NCBI GenBank assembly: GCA_004376385.1
Contig: SOJY01000105.1
Span: forward strand, 1 to 16,080
From: Candidatus Bathyarchaeum sp.
Lineage (GTDB): Archaea; Thermoproteota; Bathyarchaeia; Bathyarchaeales; Bathyarchaeaceae
Length of the DNA: 16,080 nt
Direction: 5' to 3'
This document shows, piece after piece, positions 6,318 to 13,428 of this stretch. A program made the position numbers and the translations under genes. Positions within the stretch are counted from its first letter, which is position 1. Every line of letters begins with the position of its first letter. Under the pieces are notes generated by a model. It ran no database searches and was not told the origin of the DNA. It saw nothing but the letters and a program-made list of their open reading frames with translations.

Positions 6318-7082
6318 TTGCAGGCGGGTGAAGTGGTCTCCCTGAAAGGGCTCAGTGAAAATAAACACGGTCAAGTTCTATGTTACCCCAGATGTGAACA
6401 GGAAGAACTAGGGAGACGCCTCAAGGAGCTGGAGAGACTCGGAGTCCAAACCATAGAATTCACGGGAGAGAAGAACGTCTTTGATGTACCAGTTCTGGGG
6501 AAAGGCTGCGTTGGCGTCGTTGTCGTAGCCTACACAAACTCAGGGAGAGCCGCTTTGAAGATTCGCAGAGTTGACGCTGACCGGAAAGGAATGTTCCATG
6601 AAGGAGAAATGCTGAACAGAGCGAATGCCATAGACGTTGGACCAAAACTGCTTGAGATCAGCGAAAATTTTCTTCTCATGGAGTTAGTTAAAGGAACACA
6701 TTTTCCAGAATGGATCAAATCCATGGAAGGAAGAGAAGAACAGTGGCGTGTTCACTTGGTTTTAAAGGATATTTTGGAGCAGTGTTACAGGCTTGATGAG
6801 GCTGGCTTGGACCATGGAGAGCTGAGCAATGCGCCGAAACACATTATCGTTGACGCGGACGACCGTCCTCATTTGATTGATTTTGAGACAGCCAGCATCA
6901 ACCGGAGAGTTTCGAATGTTACTTCTGTCTGCCAGTATCTTTTTTTGGGAAGCCAGATCGCAGATAAAGTAAAGGAGAAACTGGGGGAAGTTGACGAAAA
7001 AGAACTGATAAACGCGTTACGGACTTACAAACGGGAACGAACAAGGGAAAACTTCGAAAAAATTTTAGAGAAAATAGTGTAA
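6318..7082 (+). CDS. Predicted atypical serine/threonine protein kinase (COG2112-like)
   Basis: A 254-residue soluble protein with a compact kinase-like fold. The glycine loop reads LGKGCVGVVVVAY (60-72), the ATP-binding lysine is Lys81 in ALKIRR, and a helix-C glutamate is probably Glu95 or Glu97 in HEGEML. The catalytic loop reads DHGELSNAPKHI (165-176) instead of HRDxKxxN, and IDFETAS (187-193) stands where DFG is usual. This resembles RIO/Bud32-type and archaeal COG2112 proteins. About 55 residues precede the kinase core. It has no membrane segment. The start is TTG at 6318; GTG at 6333 is an alternative. It diverges from the SAM hydrolase gene and converges on cmk. Its substrate is unknown, and an inactive or small-molecule kinase is possible. 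Confidence 0.8.
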   Translation: MQAGEVVSLKGLSENKHGQVLCYPRCEQEELGRRLKELERLGVQTIEFTGEKNVFDVPVLGKGCVGVVVVAYTNSGRAALKIRRVDADRKGMFHEGEMLNRANAIDVGPKLLEISENFLLMELVKGTHFPEWIKSMEGREEQWRVHLVLKDILEQCYRLDEAGLDHGELSNAPKHIIVDADDRPHLIDFETASINRRVSNVTSVCQYLFLGSQIADKVKEKLGEVDEKELINALRTYKRERTRENFEKILEKIV

Positions 7083-7105
7083 CAAAAGAAAACTGGCATT
7101 TAAGA

Positions 7106-7120
7106 AAATGTTCTACATTT
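7106..7120. terminator. Hairpin in the convergent kinase/cmk gap, possible shared terminator
   Basis: AAATGT and ACATTT form a perfect 6-bp stem with a 3-nt loop, in the 45 bp between the kinase stop and the cmk stop. On the minus strand T-rich stretches follow (TTTTC, then TTTTCTTTTG), fitting U-tract termination at the end of the ribosomal cluster. Confidence 0.3.
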
Positions 7121-7127
7121 GAGGAAA

Positions 7128-7727
7128 CTAAGCTTCCCCAAAAACGAGGCGATCCGTAACTAAGCATACGGCATAGAAGACGTCATCGGGTTCCAACTCG
7201 TCTGTGGCAAGAACAAGATTGAAGGGGGAAAGGTCGTGACCTAAATCGAACCCGTAGAGACCCTTATAGATCTGCCTAGTTCGCTCATCTTTTTCGTTCA
7301 GAGCTTTTAGTGCCTCTTCAATGCTTATAGAGTCTCGAGTTACCAACCGTTTGGCTCTAACCTGAGGAGAAGCCTCCAACCACACCTTGAATCCCTTATT
7401 TAACAGCCAAGGCATAGTCCAACTGTCAAGAACAACGTTCCCTTCCGCTGCCAGCTCCAACAACTTTTCATCAATTTTCTTATCAAAAGCAGGGTTTCCC
7501 ATCCTCTGTTGAAGAAAATTCAGCCCCTCAGAGGTTTCCCACCATCCTCTTACATCAGAAGCGTAACCCTCTTCCTGAGCTAAAGCTCTCAAAGCGTTCC
7601 CGCCAGAAAAGTAACCAAGCCCATACTTGTCGGCTAGTCTCTTCGCCACTGTGCTCTTCCCGGAACCAGTCATTCCGCTAATACAAATTACAACTTTTTT
7701 CTTCTCTTCTTTACCACGGTTTTCCAC
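7128..7727 (-). CDS. cmk: Cytidylate kinase-like P-loop nucleoside monophosphate kinase
   Basis: A 199-residue cytosolic NMP kinase, most like archaeal CMP/dCMP kinase (COG1102), which often sits beside L34e in archaeal ribosomal clusters. The P-loop is GMTGSGKST (18-26). Near residue 136 the ISIEEAL segment, and then DERTRQIYKGLYGFDL (147-162), match the lid and following region of the family. The substrate-side strand reads VVLDSWTMPWLL (98-109) where typical archaeal Cmk has EGRxxGW, so acceptor choice is less sure. A charged 11-residue N-terminus precedes the first strand. The start is GTG at 7727, because a TAG lies two codons upstream in frame. It is the last gene of the cluster. CMP kinase is the best call; another NMP kinase is possible. 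Confidence 0.75.
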   Translation of the reverse strand: MENRGKEEKKKVVICISGMTGSGKSTVAKRLADKYGLGYFSGGNALRALAQEEGYASDVRGWWETSEGLNFLQQRMGNPAFDKKIDEKLLELAAEGNVVLDSWTMPWLLNKGFKVWLEASPQVRAKRLVTRDSISIEEALKALNEKDERTRQIYKGLYGFDLGHDLSPFNLVLATDELEPDDVFYAVCLVTDRLVFGEA

Positions 7728-7750
7728 AGTCTAACAGCCGCCATTTCAGG

Positions 7751-8020
7751 TTAAAGATTTCTTGCCGCCTGTCTAAGGAGGCTTCTGAGGCAACCGTGGC
7801 ACAGATTGCCGCTATACATACGTCCAACTCTTCTTTTAGTTCCGGTAAGCTTGCTGATTTTAGCTGAATCTGGTCGTGGAAGTCCAGCTAGTGTTTGACC
7901 ACAGTTAGAACAGCATGGAAGACTTGTCTTCCCTGCTCGATAGTGGATAAGTGTTCGTCCTCCAGAAGATTTGGTTTGAGAACGTTTCTTGCTTCGAGAT
8001 CGCCTAGAATGTTGCGGCAT
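7751..8020 (-). CDS. rpl34e: 50S ribosomal protein L34e
   Basis: An 89-residue archaeal/eukaryal large-subunit protein. The basic N-terminus MPQHSRRSRSKKRSQ and the GGRTLIHYRAGKTS segment (20-33) are characteristic. A zinc ribbon is visible as Cys37-x2-Cys40 and Cys74-x2-Cys77. The KLTGTKRRVGRMYSG stretch (57-71) matches the family core. The ATG at 8020 directly abuts the upstream DUF106 stop codon, and its ribosome binding site GGGAGG lies within the end of that gene, so the two are probably translationally coupled. Confidence 0.93.
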   Translation of the reverse strand: MPQHSRRSRSKKRSQTKSSGGRTLIHYRAGKTSLPCCSNCGQTLAGLPRPDSAKISKLTGTKRRVGRMYSGNLCHGCLRSLLRQAARNL

Positions 8021-8545
8021 CTAATCTAGTCCTCCCGTCAATCCGAAGATGCGTGAGAATAGGCTTCCGAATAAGAAGGAGCAGATGAGATACCAGTAGA
8101 ACAGGCTAAGGGGCATTACGCCGCCAAACCATGGAAGGTAAGCCACAGGGTCGGGTCCCATGAAGGGGCTATTGAACAATTTGAAGCCAAGAATGCTTCC
8201 AGTTAGCAAGAGCCAGACGGCGAAAAAGAGTCCCATGGTAATAGGGAACACTCTAAACTGTTTAGTGGTCAATGAAAGGGATTGAGATTGAAGCTGAAGA
8301 AGCTGTTTCTCTTGTTTTTGGGCTTTCCTGAGCAGTTTTTTGTCGCCTGTGCTCTTTGCCTGTTTCATGTTTTCTTTTTTTTCTTTAGTTAACGCGGAGA
8401 TCTTACGTTGCAGGTTCTTAACTTTTTGGCGGTGCTCTTTAGGCATGAAACGGCTGTTAATAAATGATGATGTAAAGGACATAACTAGGGAAATGAACAG
8501 AACCACAAGTGTTACAAATGGGGCTTGCGCCAAAAAGGAACTCAC
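8021..8545 (-). CDS. DUF106 / EMC3-TMCO1-like membrane protein (Oxa1 superfamily)
   Basis: A 174-residue membrane protein of the archaeal DUF106 family, regarded as the archaeal relative of Oxa1/YidC, EMC3 and TMCO1 membrane insertases. The layout fits: TM1 at about 10-29, a charged Lys/Gln-rich coiled coil at 36-90 that could contact the ribosome or nascent chain, TM2 at 97-119 and TM3 at 142-164. FMPKEHRQKVKNLQ (33-46) is the typical start of the coiled coil. Its position after secY is the conserved archaeal setting and fits membrane protein insertion. The start is GTG at 8545, nine nt after GGAGG. The adk gene usual between secY and this gene is missing. Confidence 0.9.
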   Translation of the reverse strand: MSSFLAQAPFVTLVVLFISLVMSFTSSFINSRFMPKEHRQKVKNLQRKISALTKEKKENMKQAKSTGDKKLLRKAQKQEKQLLQLQSQSLSLTTKQFRVFPITMGLFFAVWLLLTGSILGFKLFNSPFMGPDPVAYLPWFGGVMPLSLFYWYLICSFLFGSLFSRIFGLTGGLD

Positions 8546-8634
8546 CAGTTACGCCTCCAACAGTCTTTAATTTTGTTAGTATGAATGTCTTTTCCAGTTT
8601 CGGCTATTCCTGCGATTTTGATAGTTCTACTCAA
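8542..8634 (-). other. 30-codon ORF in the secY-DUF106 gap, possible relic or leader peptide
   Basis: After the SecY stop, a TTG at 8634 opens a 30-residue frame (LSRTIKIAGIAETGKDIHTN, then KIKDCWRRNW) whose TGA overlaps the GTG of DUF106. The stretch GIAETGKD has the spacing of a Walker A motif (GxxxxGK) but Asp where Ser/Thr is required. Archaeal adk, which begins with a P-loop, usually occupies this slot, so a decayed remnant is conceivable. Equally, this may be chance or a coupling leader. No clear ribosome binding site was seen. Confidence 0.2.
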
Positions 8635-8640
8635 CTTTTA

Positions 8641-10059
8641 TCATCCCAATACACGACCGAAGGCGGGATACATCTCGGCAACCTGCTCCTTCACAAGCAG
8701 TTGATAATACTGATATAATATACCTACTGCAAGAAGTATACCCATACCTGATCCGAACACTCCGAAGAACTCTGAGACAGAGGCAATCAACCCTATTATC
8801 GCGCCCCCAAGGATTGTAACTACGGGAATGTAACGTTTGAGAATCATTTCTATGGATTTATCTGACCTGCGGAATCCTGGAATCTGCATACCTGAGTCGA
8901 CAAGCTGTTTCGCAACTGTACGGGGTCCTAAGCCTCCTACTTCAAGCCATGTAAGCGAAAAAATTACGGCAAAAGTAACCATGATGCCTACGAAAGCTAA
9001 GGCCCTCACTGGATCAGCGGTGACCATTGCAATACTTCGGGGGGCCGTTACGTAATATGCAAGACCTCCGATGGGTGCTCCTCCTTCTCCTCCGAAGGTG
9101 CCTAAAAGGTTGACAAAGAAGTTGTTCGGAAATTGGCTTTGCAAGAGTTGGGCGAAGACGTATATGTTGGCGAAGAGGGCGGAGGCGAAGATTACAGGTA
9201 GGACAGAGACGTAGAGAAGTTTGATGGGGTATTTGCCGCGGAATCCTCGGTAATTGGCGTGGGAGATTGGAAGTTCAACTCTAACGCCTTCCATGTATAT
9301 TACTAGGATGAAGACGATGATTGTTGTTACTAAACCTAGCATAGTGGGAAGATTTGTAAGAGCGCCACTCTCTAGGTCATATCTGAAAAAGGCGTTTACC
9401 AAGGGCTGTCCGCCAAGAATTGTCTCGCCGAGGGAAATAAAGGCACCATAAGTATGTCCATCCGCCATACTAGGTGTTATGCCAAAGCTGTCCCACATAA
9501 TGCGTTGCGCTACTCCCGCCAGAATGAAAAGGCTGATTCCGCTCCCAATTCCCCAACCTTTCTGCAGCATTTCATCCAAGAGCAGCAGCACTACACCAGC
9601 GACTAGAAGCTGAATGAATACGATTATGGACGTAATGAGATTAAGAGAACCATACACTCCGCCTATGAGATAGGCACCAGCTTGGACTCCAGTGAGAACT
9701 ATGGCAAAGATCTTTGTAGCTGCTGTGAATAGAGCGCGATCTTCTGTGTTACCTAAATCAGCATTTATCATCTTAGATCCGACAAGCAACTGCAAAATAA
9801 TACCACCCGTTACTATGGGACCTATTCCAAGCTCTGTGAGAGTCCCTCGGTTCGAGGCGAAAATTATTCGGAGGTTTTCGAGGTCCCATCCTCCACCTGC
9901 AACATTGAAGAGGGATATCTCGCTCATGACTAGATAGATTATTAGCGCCATGGCTGTCCAGAAGAGTTTTTCGTTGAAGCTCACTTTTCGAGTTGGTGAG
10001 CCTACTTCCGGCAAAAATCTTGACAACGGTCCGAACAGTGAAAGGAATCTACCAGCCAT
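8641..10059 (-). CDS. secY: Preprotein translocase subunit SecY
   Basis: The 472-residue pore subunit of the Sec channel, which works with SecE and Sec-beta to move proteins across or into the membrane. About ten membrane segments are visible. GTLTELGIGPIVTGGIILQL (72-91) is the signature of TM2 and follows the plug region (around 55-70, containing WDLENLRIIFAS). The cytosolic loop with YRGFRGKYPIKLLY is the conserved ribosome-binding loop between TM6 and TM7. Length is normal for archaea, and the ATG at 10059 follows GCGAGGAG. A 132-nt gap with two TATA-like boxes separates it from L15, so it may also be transcribed independently of the upstream ribosomal genes. Confidence 0.97.
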   Translation of the reverse strand: MAGRFLSLFGPLSRFLPEVGSPTRKVSFNEKLFWTAMALIIYLVMSEISLFNVAGGGWDLENLRIIFASNRGTLTELGIGPIVTGGIILQLLVGSKMINADLGNTEDRALFTAATKIFAIVLTGVQAGAYLIGGVYGSLNLITSIIVFIQLLVAGVVLLLLDEMLQKGWGIGSGISLFILAGVAQRIMWDSFGITPSMADGHTYGAFISLGETILGGQPLVNAFFRYDLESGALTNLPTMLGLVTTIIVFILVIYMEGVRVELPISHANYRGFRGKYPIKLLYVSVLPVIFASALFANIYVFAQLLQSQFPNNFFVNLLGTFGGEGGAPIGGLAYYVTAPRSIAMVTADPVRALAFVGIMVTFAVIFSLTWLEVGGLGPRTVAKQLVDSGMQIPGFRRSDKSIEMILKRYIPVVTILGGAIIGLIASVSEFFGVFGSGMGILLAVGILYQYYQLLVKEQVAEMYPAFGRVLG

Positions 10060-10090
10060 GATCTCCTCGCCTTCATTCTTGAGTTTAATA

Positions 10091-10100
10091 TTGTATAAAC
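10091..10100 (-). promoter_or_regulatory. Proximal TATA-like box of secY
   Basis: The minus strand reads GTTTATACAA, centred about 36 nt before the secY ATG. Transcription would start near 10069, directly before the GAGGAG ribosome binding site. Confidence 0.4.
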
Positions 10101-10130
10101 TGATTGGTTAACTTGCGTATGTTGAACACA

Positions 10131-10139
10131 AATATAAAC
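10131..10139 (-). promoter_or_regulatory. Distal TATA-like box of secY
   Basis: The minus strand reads GTTTATATT, a near-consensus archaeal box A, 40 nt upstream of the proximal box. It would start transcription near 10109 and give a leader of about 50 nt. Two boxes in one gap suggest tandem promoters. Confidence 0.4.
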
Positions 10140-10157
10140 ACTTTGACATCTTAGTTT

Positions 10158-10173
10158 GCTCAATTAGGTGAGC
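10158..10173 (-). terminator. Weak hairpin and U-run after L15
   Basis: GCTCA and TGAGC form a 5-bp stem around a 6-nt loop, just beyond a T5 run on the minus strand (10177-10181). Both follow the L15 stop. They may mark partial transcription termination before the secY promoters. Weak evidence. Confidence 0.2.
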
Positions 10174-10191
10174 TGAGAAAAACATCGACGT

Positions 10192-10635
10192 CTACTCTGT
10201 TTCTTTGAAGATTTGTCCCCCAGCATCTTCCAATTTCCTAGAGGCAGCTTCTGAATAGGATGCAACCTTAACAAGCATAGGCTTGGCTATTTCGCCAGTT
10301 CCCAAAAGCTTGTCGTATCCAAGGCTTTCCAAGTCCAAAAAGATTTTTTTCTCTTTTCTCTCCAGTTTTTTCTCGGATTCCAGTTTGTCAGCCAAGTCAT
10401 CCAATTTTCCCACGTTAATAATACTAACTTTTTTGCCGAGGGCTTTGGTGGACACGAAGCCTTTCTTTTCCCCGTATGTTGGGTCATATTTTATCACGTA
10501 TGACCATTTGTGTTTGTCGAGTCCAGCTTTTCCAGTTCCTCCTCGACCACCTCTGGCTCTGTGCTGACCTACCTGACCCCATCCATGGGTTCTGGATCCA
10601 CGATATTTTCTTACTTTTCTGTCTTTAGTTGGCAA
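10192..10635 (-). CDS. rpl15: 50S ribosomal protein L15 (uL15)
   Basis: A 147-residue archaeal L15. The glycine- and arginine-rich N-terminal segment contains RGSRTHGWGQVGQHRARGGR (12-31), and GGTGKAGLDKHKW (32-44) is diagnostic of archaeal/eukaryal L15, which threads through rRNA helices. The globular domain follows, ending in the conserved VKVASYSEAASRKLEDAGG region (122-140). The start is TTG at 10635, since an in-frame TGA lies two codons upstream and GAGG overlaps the hsp20 stop. Only 10 nt separate it from hsp20, so its translation may be coupled to that gene. Confidence 0.95.
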   Translation of the reverse strand: MPTKDRKVRKYRGSRTHGWGQVGQHRARGGRGGTGKAGLDKHKWSYVIKYDPTYGEKKGFVSTKALGKKVSIINVGKLDDLADKLESEKKLERKEKKIFLDLESLGYDKLLGTGEIAKPMLVKVASYSEAASRKLEDAGGQIFKETE

Positions 10636-10645
10636 ACGTCAAACC

Positions 10646-11179
10646 TCACTTTTTCACAGATATTCTACCATCTCTAAATAGCTTCTCTAATTTTTTTATT
10701 CTTACTTCTAACACGCCGTTCTTGTACGATGCACGCGCCGACTTTGGATTCACCCTAGTTGGAAGCTTCAATTCATCATACCATTCAAAGTCAGCCGTAT
10801 CAACGGAAATCGTTAAACAATTCTCAGTTAGATGAAGGTCAATTTCATCCTTCTCGACTCCCGGGAGCGCCGCTAAAACAACCAATGTCTCCCCTTCCTC
10901 AATGAGATCGATTAGAGGCTCCGGATCATCACTAATCTCTGTTTCATCCTGCAGTTGTTGACGGTCATTAAACTCTCGAATCATCGGCTTTCCGTCAGGA
11001 CCAATTTTTATGGAGAACCCTTTGACACGATTACGTCTGACTGGCGTATTCTCGGAGGAGTTTTCAAATGCTTTCTCCATAGTTTCATCTATCATGTCCC
11101 CTAGTTTTTCGAGTTCTTCATAGATGTCATTGAACCAAGGACTTTTCTTTTTTCTTCGTCTCCACCACGGATCGCTCAA
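10646..11179 (-). CDS. hsp20: Hsp20 / alpha-crystallin family small heat shock protein
   Basis: A 177-residue ATP-independent chaperone that holds unfolding proteins. The alpha-crystallin domain spans about residues 86-163: LVVLAALPGVEKDEIDL (99-115) gives strands 3-4, and SYKNGVLEVRIKK (151-163) is the conserved GVL strand motif. The upstream GFSIKIGPDGKPMIREF segment (54-70) is typical of an archaeal subfamily. The N-terminus is Trp/Arg-rich (WWRRRKKK) then helical. No clear C-terminal IxI/V motif is visible, so the usual oligomer contact may be weak. The start is TTG at 11179 behind AGGAAGGA. It interrupts the L30-L15 order, with a TATA-like box in the 64-nt gap before it and L15 ten nt after it. 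Confidence 0.9.
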   Translation of the reverse strand: MSDPWWRRRKKKSPWFNDIYEELEKLGDMIDETMEKAFENSSENTPVRRNRVKGFSIKIGPDGKPMIREFNDRQQLQDETEISDDPEPLIDLIEEGETLVVLAALPGVEKDEIDLHLTENCLTISVDTADFEWYDELKLPTRVNPKSARASYKNGVLEVRIKKLEKLFRDGRISVKK

Positions 11180-11219
11180 GGGAATTCCTTCCTTAACTGT
11201 GATTGTGCTGATAAGGTAA

Positions 11220-11227
11220 CTATAAAG
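11220..11227 (-). promoter_or_regulatory. TATA-like box of hsp20
   Basis: The minus strand reads CTTTATAG, centred about 45 nt before the hsp20 TTG. The predicted transcription start is near 11197, leaving an 18-nt leader that contains AGGAAGGA. It suggests hsp20 (and L15 after it) can be transcribed apart from the ribosomal cluster. No heat-shock operator was recognised. Confidence 0.4.
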
Positions 11228-11243
11228 ATTATCGCTGGATCGG

Positions 11244-11723
11244 CTACACCATTCGTTTCAGGAGGTCGTTAATTGCGTCTCCTCTATATCCGGCCTCTCC
11301 GCCAGCGGCGTAACTTTTTTTAACTTTGCCTTTGTAGCCTTTTTTCGGTGGGCGAAGACGGAATACAGGTTTCACTTCGGGAAGACTGCTGAACTCAATG
11401 TCCACCTTGAAGATTGCTTCAGCTAGGTCGTCCAACGATTTGTAGTCCAATTCTTTGGCGTATTCGTCCGTCAATTTTTTGTCACCTACAAGTCTTCCTC
11501 TCTTCTTCAAAAGGAGCGCTATGCTCTCTTGAGAAACCTCGCCCCATGTCAAGCAATGCTGACTTTTCCGTAACATGCCATTGTAAGCGGGACGATCATC
11601 AAGCAACGTTGCGTGACAGTTTCGGGTTAGCCTCAGCATCATTAACGTATCTTTGGTTTCCTGAGAAATGTCACTCAAACCGCGAATCCGGACAGCCACC
11701 AAACACTTCCTTTGTTCCGCCAT
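11244..11723 (-). CDS. rpl30: 50S ribosomal protein L30 (uL30)
   Basis: A 159-residue archaeal-type L30, longer than the 60-residue bacterial form. The core begins CLVAVRIRGLSDISQETKDT (7-26), followed by MLRLTRNCHATLLDD (28-42), YNGMLRKSQHCLTWGEVS (47-64) and LLLKKRGRL, all characteristic. The C-terminal extension includes FRLRPPKKGYKG (121-132) and a Gly-rich end. The ATG at 11723 follows the S5 stop by one nucleotide, so the pair is translationally coupled. Confidence 0.95.
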   Translation of the reverse strand: MAEQRKCLVAVRIRGLSDISQETKDTLMMLRLTRNCHATLLDDRPAYNGMLRKSQHCLTWGEVSQESIALLLKKRGRLVGDKKLTDEYAKELDYKSLDDLAEAIFKVDIEFSSLPEVKPVFRLRPPKKGYKGKVKKSYAAGGEAGYRGDAINDLLKRMV

Positions 11724-11724
11724 C

Positions 11725-12357
11725 TTAACTCACCCAATCCTTTGGTGTAACCAACTGGTATGTTTTTTTGAGAGCGTCAAAGACGGCAAAGGCGAAAGAG
11801 GGAACAGTTCTCGTGGAACCATAGCTTTTCGTCCAGCAATCCTTTACACCAGCCAATCCTAGGATGACTTTGGCTGCCTCACTAGCAACAATACCTAAAC
11901 CTCGCGGTCCTGGAATCAGAACAATTTCAACGCCACCGCACTCGCCGCTGACTTTGAATGGCAAAGAGTGATGTTTTCCGCACCCACATTCCCAGCATCC
12001 ACAGCCTCGACGAACAGGGTGAATGTTGAGGCGTGCGTTTACAGCAGATTTCTCAATTGCAGATCGTACCTGTCTTGCCTTTCCGGAACCTAAACCTATG
12101 TAACCGTCACGGTTTCCTACAACTACGATGGCCCTAAACTGTGATTTCTCTCCAGCGTCTGTTTGCTTCTGCACTAACCCTATGTTTATAACTTCTTCTT
12201 GTAGATCGGGAAGGAGAGTATTCACTATCTCAGGCTCCCTTATTTTGAGTCCTTCCATGAACAATTCTTCCATGGAGGAGATTTGACCATCAAGAATCAT
12301 TCTCCCCAACTTTGTACGGGGAATCCAAGTTTCAAACTTCTCGTTGCTGGACCTCAT
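11725..12357 (-). CDS. rps5: 30S ribosomal protein S5 (uS5)
   Basis: A 210-residue archaeal S5 near the decoding site and mRNA entry. The N-terminus WIPRTKLGRMILDGQISSME (11-30) leads to the double-stranded RNA-binding fold: IVVVGNRDGYIGLGSGKARQ, then the Cys-rich RRGCGCWECGCGKHHSLP segment found in archaeal S5. The C-terminal part has PGPRGLGIVASEAAKVILGL and YGSTRT. The ATG at 12357 lies two nt after the L18 stop. Confidence 0.96.
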   Translation of the reverse strand: MRSSNEKFETWIPRTKLGRMILDGQISSMEELFMEGLKIREPEIVNTLLPDLQEEVINIGLVQKQTDAGEKSQFRAIVVVGNRDGYIGLGSGKARQVRSAIEKSAVNARLNIHPVRRGCGCWECGCGKHHSLPFKVSGECGGVEIVLIPGPRGLGIVASEAAKVILGLAGVKDCWTKSYGSTRTVPSFAFAVFDALKKTYQLVTPKDWVS

Positions 12358-12359
12358 GT

Positions 12360-12974
12360 TTATTCCTTCTGTGATTTCACCTTTTTCTCAAACGAAGACG
12401 TAATTTTGGCTTTCACTGCAGAAAAGTGCTCAGATAATTTTTCTGGACGTGATCCTTTTGAAAGATACTTGGAAAACTTCTGCTTATAGACCTCAGGGTC
12501 TGAAGACAGTTGACTTGCATAGTCTGCGATATGTTTTCCGCTTATTCTACCTTCGTCGGGAAGTATATCTTCACTGTGGGGAACTTCAACACCAGCGTCG
12601 ACAGCTCCTTTGAGGGCGGCAAAAATTCGCGTTCCCTTAGAGGGAATATGCAAACCAATATCCAAGAAAGCTTTGTCCACACCATTAGCCATTGCCTTGA
12701 AACCGCACAGTAACCCAGTAAGATATGCGGATGGAATGTTTCCGCGGTTACTCAGCCAACCATATGCTTTAGCCAATTCATTGGAGTGCGCTGAAACAAG
12801 AACCTTGTCCCCTATGGATTCAGCTTCGATTACCTGAACGATTGCGTGTTTCAGAGATAGACGAACTACTAGGCGAGGCACCCTTGACAGAACAAGGGTT
12901 CTACGTGCACGATAATCCGTTTTTCCTTCTCTTCGTCTTCGGAAAGGAACTCGGTATCTGGGACCAGTTGCCAT
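12360..12974 (-). CDS. rpl18: 50S ribosomal protein L18 (uL18)
   Basis: A 204-residue archaeal/eukaryal-type L18 that binds 5S rRNA with L5. MATGPRYRVPFRRRREGKTD opens it in the standard way, followed by YRARRTLVLSRVPRLVVRLS and later the FLDIGLHIPSKGTRIFAALK region. The ATG at 12974 is chosen over an upstream GTG at 12989 because that GTG lies inside the GGAGGAG ribosome binding site and the family starts at MATGPRY. The ATG overlaps the L19e stop by one base (TAATG), a coupling junction. Confidence 0.95.
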   Translation of the reverse strand: MATGPRYRVPFRRRREGKTDYRARRTLVLSRVPRLVVRLSLKHAIVQVIEAESIGDKVLVSAHSNELAKAYGWLSNRGNIPSAYLTGLLCGFKAMANGVDKAFLDIGLHIPSKGTRIFAALKGAVDAGVEVPHSEDILPDEGRISGKHIADYASQLSSDPEVYKQKFSKYLSKGSRPEKLSEHFSAVKAKITSSFEKKVKSQKE

Positions 12975-13426
12975 TATCGTCTCCTCCACAAATCATGGGT
13001 TCTGATGTAGCGTTCCAAATCAGCCTTCGACTCGAAGACTCCACTTTCTGACATGTCATACAGTTTACGGTAAGCACTTTCGGTGATAGCGCGGCTGTCC
13101 TTCAAATCAGTCAATCTCTTTCTCAAAGGTCTAATTCTGTTCATCCAAGCCTGTTTCTTGGAGATTTTTGAGCGAGCAGAACCACTCTTTCCTCCGGGTC
13201 CTCTCCTCAAGCCTCTCTTCCGCTTTTCTGCCAAAACTTTAGCTCGGGCACGACTAACTCCCTTCTCGGGAAGGGATTTGACAACTTTTTCGTGAATTAA
13301 CTTTCTGATTTCTTCTCGGGTAATAGCTGTTTCAACGTAATCTATTCTTTCCGGGTCTATCCAAACTCGGCCTTCACCGACCTTCAATATATCGGCAGCT
13401 AACCGACGCTGACTCTTTAGACTCAA
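12974..13426 (-). CDS. rpl19e: 50S ribosomal protein L19e
   Basis: A 150-residue L19e, a protein restricted to archaea and eukaryotes. SLKSQRRLAADILKVGEGRV (2-21) then WIDPERIDYVETAITREEIR (22-41) is the classic N-terminal helical domain. The basic middle KRKRGLRRGPGGKSGSARSK (68-87) reaches into rRNA, and a long C-terminal helix follows. The start is TTG at 13426, three nt from the L32e stop, with GGAGAG upstream. Confidence 0.95.
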   Translation of the reverse strand: MSLKSQRRLAADILKVGEGRVWIDPERIDYVETAITREEIRKLIHEKVVKSLPEKGVSRARAKVLAEKRKRGLRRGPGGKSGSARSKISKKQAWMNRIRPLRKRLTDLKDSRAITESAYRKLYDMSESGVFESKADLERYIRTHDLWRRR

Positions 13427-13428
13427 TG

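Noticed and set aside
12975..12989. GTG at 12989 as start of L18
   Set aside because: The GTG is part of the GGAGGAG ribosome binding site for the ATG at 12974, where the family N-terminus begins.
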